Assembly: GCA_026999335.1 (NCBI GenBank)
Contig: JALTPW010000151.1
Coordinates: forward strand, 1-5,564
Reading direction: 5' to 3'
Length of the DNA: 5,564 nucleotides
Origin: Chromatiales bacterium
GTDB lineage: Bacteria; Pseudomonadota; Gammaproteobacteria; SZUA-152
A model generated the notes under the pieces. It was not told the origin of the DNA, made no database searches, and saw only the letters and a program-made list of their open reading frames with translations. Position 1 is the first letter of the stretch. Each line of letters starts with the position of its first letter. This document shows, piece after piece, positions 4,666 through 5,564 of the stretch. Both the position numbers and the translations under genes were made by a program.

Positions 4666-5474
4666 TGGCGAAAACAACTATAAACAGGTATCAAAAGTTA
4701 ATTGAGAAGATATTTTTCGATGGGTTTTCTTCTATAGAGAAAGATATACCTTTTAAAAGAACTGACCTTGAATTAGCTGCTCAAGATCTTGGGATTGAGT
4801 TGCCTAAAAACTTAGGAGATGTGATTTACGCAATTAGATATCGTACTTCAATGCCTCATTCAATCCTGGATACTCAACCTGAGGGAAAAGAGTGGATTAT
4901 TGAAGGTTCAGGTCGTGCAAAGTATGTTATTAAATTAGTTAAAATTAATCGGATATTGCCTAATAACGACCTTGTAACTATTAAAATACCAGATGCCACT
5001 CCTGAGATAGTCAGTGAATATGCTCTTTCTGATGAACAGGCGCTACTCGCTAAAGTTAGATATAACCGCCTAGTTGATATATTTCTAGGGCTTACAACAT
5101 ATTCTATGCAAAATCATTTGCGCACAACAGTTCAAGGTATAGGTCAAATAGAGATTGATGAAATATATGTTGGGGTTAATCAGGCTGGATGCCATTACGT
5201 AATACCAGTACAGGCAAAAGGAGGGGCTGACCAACTTTCAGTTGTACAAACTAAACAAGATATTCATTGCTGTGTCGAAAAGTATCCAAACCTAATAACT
5301 AGAGCTGTTTCTACCCAATTCATGGAAGATGACCTTATCGCGCTGTTTGAACTTACTATTCAAGAAGACCAAATTAAGGTCGTTCAAGAACGTCATTATC
5401 GGCTAGTATCTGGAGGTGAAATTAGTCAGTCTGATTTAATGCAATATCGAGAGCAATCAAATAAAAGCATCTAA
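4665..5474 (+). CDS. Probable cognate restriction endonuclease (PD-(D/E)XK-like, QAK variant)
   Basis: A 269-residue soluble protein starting at ATG 4665 within the TAATG overlap, with GAGAG (4653-4657) 7 bases before it. Its coupling to a C5 methyltransferase marks it as the restriction partner. The best catalytic candidate is GQIEIDEIYVGV (160-171, acidic E163 and D165) followed by VIPVQAKGG (179-187): E/D-x(n)-Q-x-K is the variant of the PD-(D/E)XK nuclease signature seen in Mrr-type enzymes, with Q183 in place of Glu and K185 as the lysine. Upstream, an N-terminal part (about 1-90) could recognise DNA, and the conserved-looking helix VRYNRLVDIFLGL plus TYSMQNHLRT precedes the core. The protein resembles the family annotated only as endonuclease next to cytosine methyltransferases. 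Cleavage is inferred from motif and context. It is AT-rich like its partner. Confidence 0.75.
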   Translation: MAKTTINRYQKLIEKIFFDGFSSIEKDIPFKRTDLELAAQDLGIELPKNLGDVIYAIRYRTSMPHSILDTQPEGKEWIIEGSGRAKYVIKLVKINRILPNNDLVTIKIPDATPEIVSEYALSDEQALLAKVRYNRLVDIFLGLTTYSMQNHLRTTVQGIGQIEIDEIYVGVNQAGCHYVIPVQAKGGADQLSVVQTKQDIHCCVEKYPNLITRAVSTQFMEDDLIALFELTIQEDQIKVVQERHYRLVSGGEISQSDLMQYREQSNKSI

Positions 5475-5510
5475 TCGGGTAGCCGGAGGCCTCTAACCTC
5501 CAGCCCCACA
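5474..5510 (-). other. Hairpin resembling a group II intron 3' end (domain VI-like)
   Basis: On the minus strand TGTGGGG is followed by the stem CTGGAGG / CCTCCGG (one U-G wobble) around a 7-base loop, then CTACCCGAT. GGG and CCC can extend the stem, leaving an unpaired A seven bases from the end, and the element would end in AY; both are known features of group II intron domain VI. Pairing is better on the minus strand than on the plus strand. However, no domain V is visible next to it, so at most it is a relic. It begins exactly at the endonuclease stop codon. Alternatives are a REP-like repeat or a weak terminator. Confidence 0.25.
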
Positions 5511-5538
5511 ACACCTTTCTATTACCCATAAGTTATGT

Positions 5539-5564
5539 ACCCTGAAAATTTAAGGGGTCAGAGC
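5539..5564. other. Repeat-like edge sequence with AAGGGGTCAGAG
   Basis: ACCCT (5539-5543) and AGGGGT (5553-5558) bracket an A/T-rich centre, an imperfect palindrome similar in design to the one upstream of the methyltransferase gene. AAGGGGTCAGAG-like sequences are, from my recollection, common beside IS200/REP-associated Y1 transposase genes, so a mobile element may begin beyond the window. The stretch 5511-5538 shows nothing that I can support. Confidence 0.25.

Noticed and set aside
5491..5537. attC recombination site after the R-M pair
   Set aside because: CTCTAAC and GTTATGT are a poor R''/R' pair, the span of 47 bases is shorter than usual attC sites and no inner L sites are visible.

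Overview
The window looks like a chromosomal segment from a proteobacterium that fixes CO2, most likely a gammaproteobacterium. This rests on an SbtA-type bicarbonate transporter, its PII-like partner SbtB and a CbbR/CmpR-like LysR regulator lying together; I cannot name a genus from sequence alone. The left half (about 1-2865) reads as GC-rich native DNA. The right half (about 3100-5564) is visibly AT-richer with different codon choice, as expected of an acquired block.

Layout: sbtB (minus strand, cut by the left window edge) follows sbtA (minus strand) by 14 bases, so the two form one operon. A 654-base gap then separates sbtA from the divergent LysR-type gene. The gap holds a dyad and a possible promoter for sbtA, a five-copy 9-bp tandem array, a 144-bp non-coding miniature transposon (MITE) with 17-bp terminal inverted repeats and a perfect 10-bp target duplication, and a doubtful small minus-strand ORF. 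After the LysR gene come a weak hairpin and a frameshifted, truncated remnant of a tyrosine recombinase resembling the N-terminus of integron integrases. Then follows about 290 bases of repeat-rich non-coding DNA ending in a promoter-like sequence with a perfect palindrome over the predicted transcription start.

The right half is a two-gene restriction-modification operon: a C5-cytosine DNA methyltransferase starting at TTG, overlapping by one base (TAATG) a 269-residue protein with an E-x-D ... Q-A-K nuclease-like motif, read as the cognate endonuclease. Immediately after its stop codon is a minus-strand hairpin resembling a group II intron 3' end, and then a GGGGTCAGAG-type sequence at the window edge. 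No controller (C) protein gene is present, so the palindrome is the best visible candidate for a regulatory element of this operon.

Functionally, the left part would import bicarbonate (SbtA), gate it by cellular signals (SbtB) and possibly set its expression (LysR protein). The right part is a defence or selfish-element module that seems to have entered beside an old integrase scar. The most interesting unexplained items are the possible integron context, the palindrome and flanking repeats around the R-M pair, and the MITE landing inside a tandem array.
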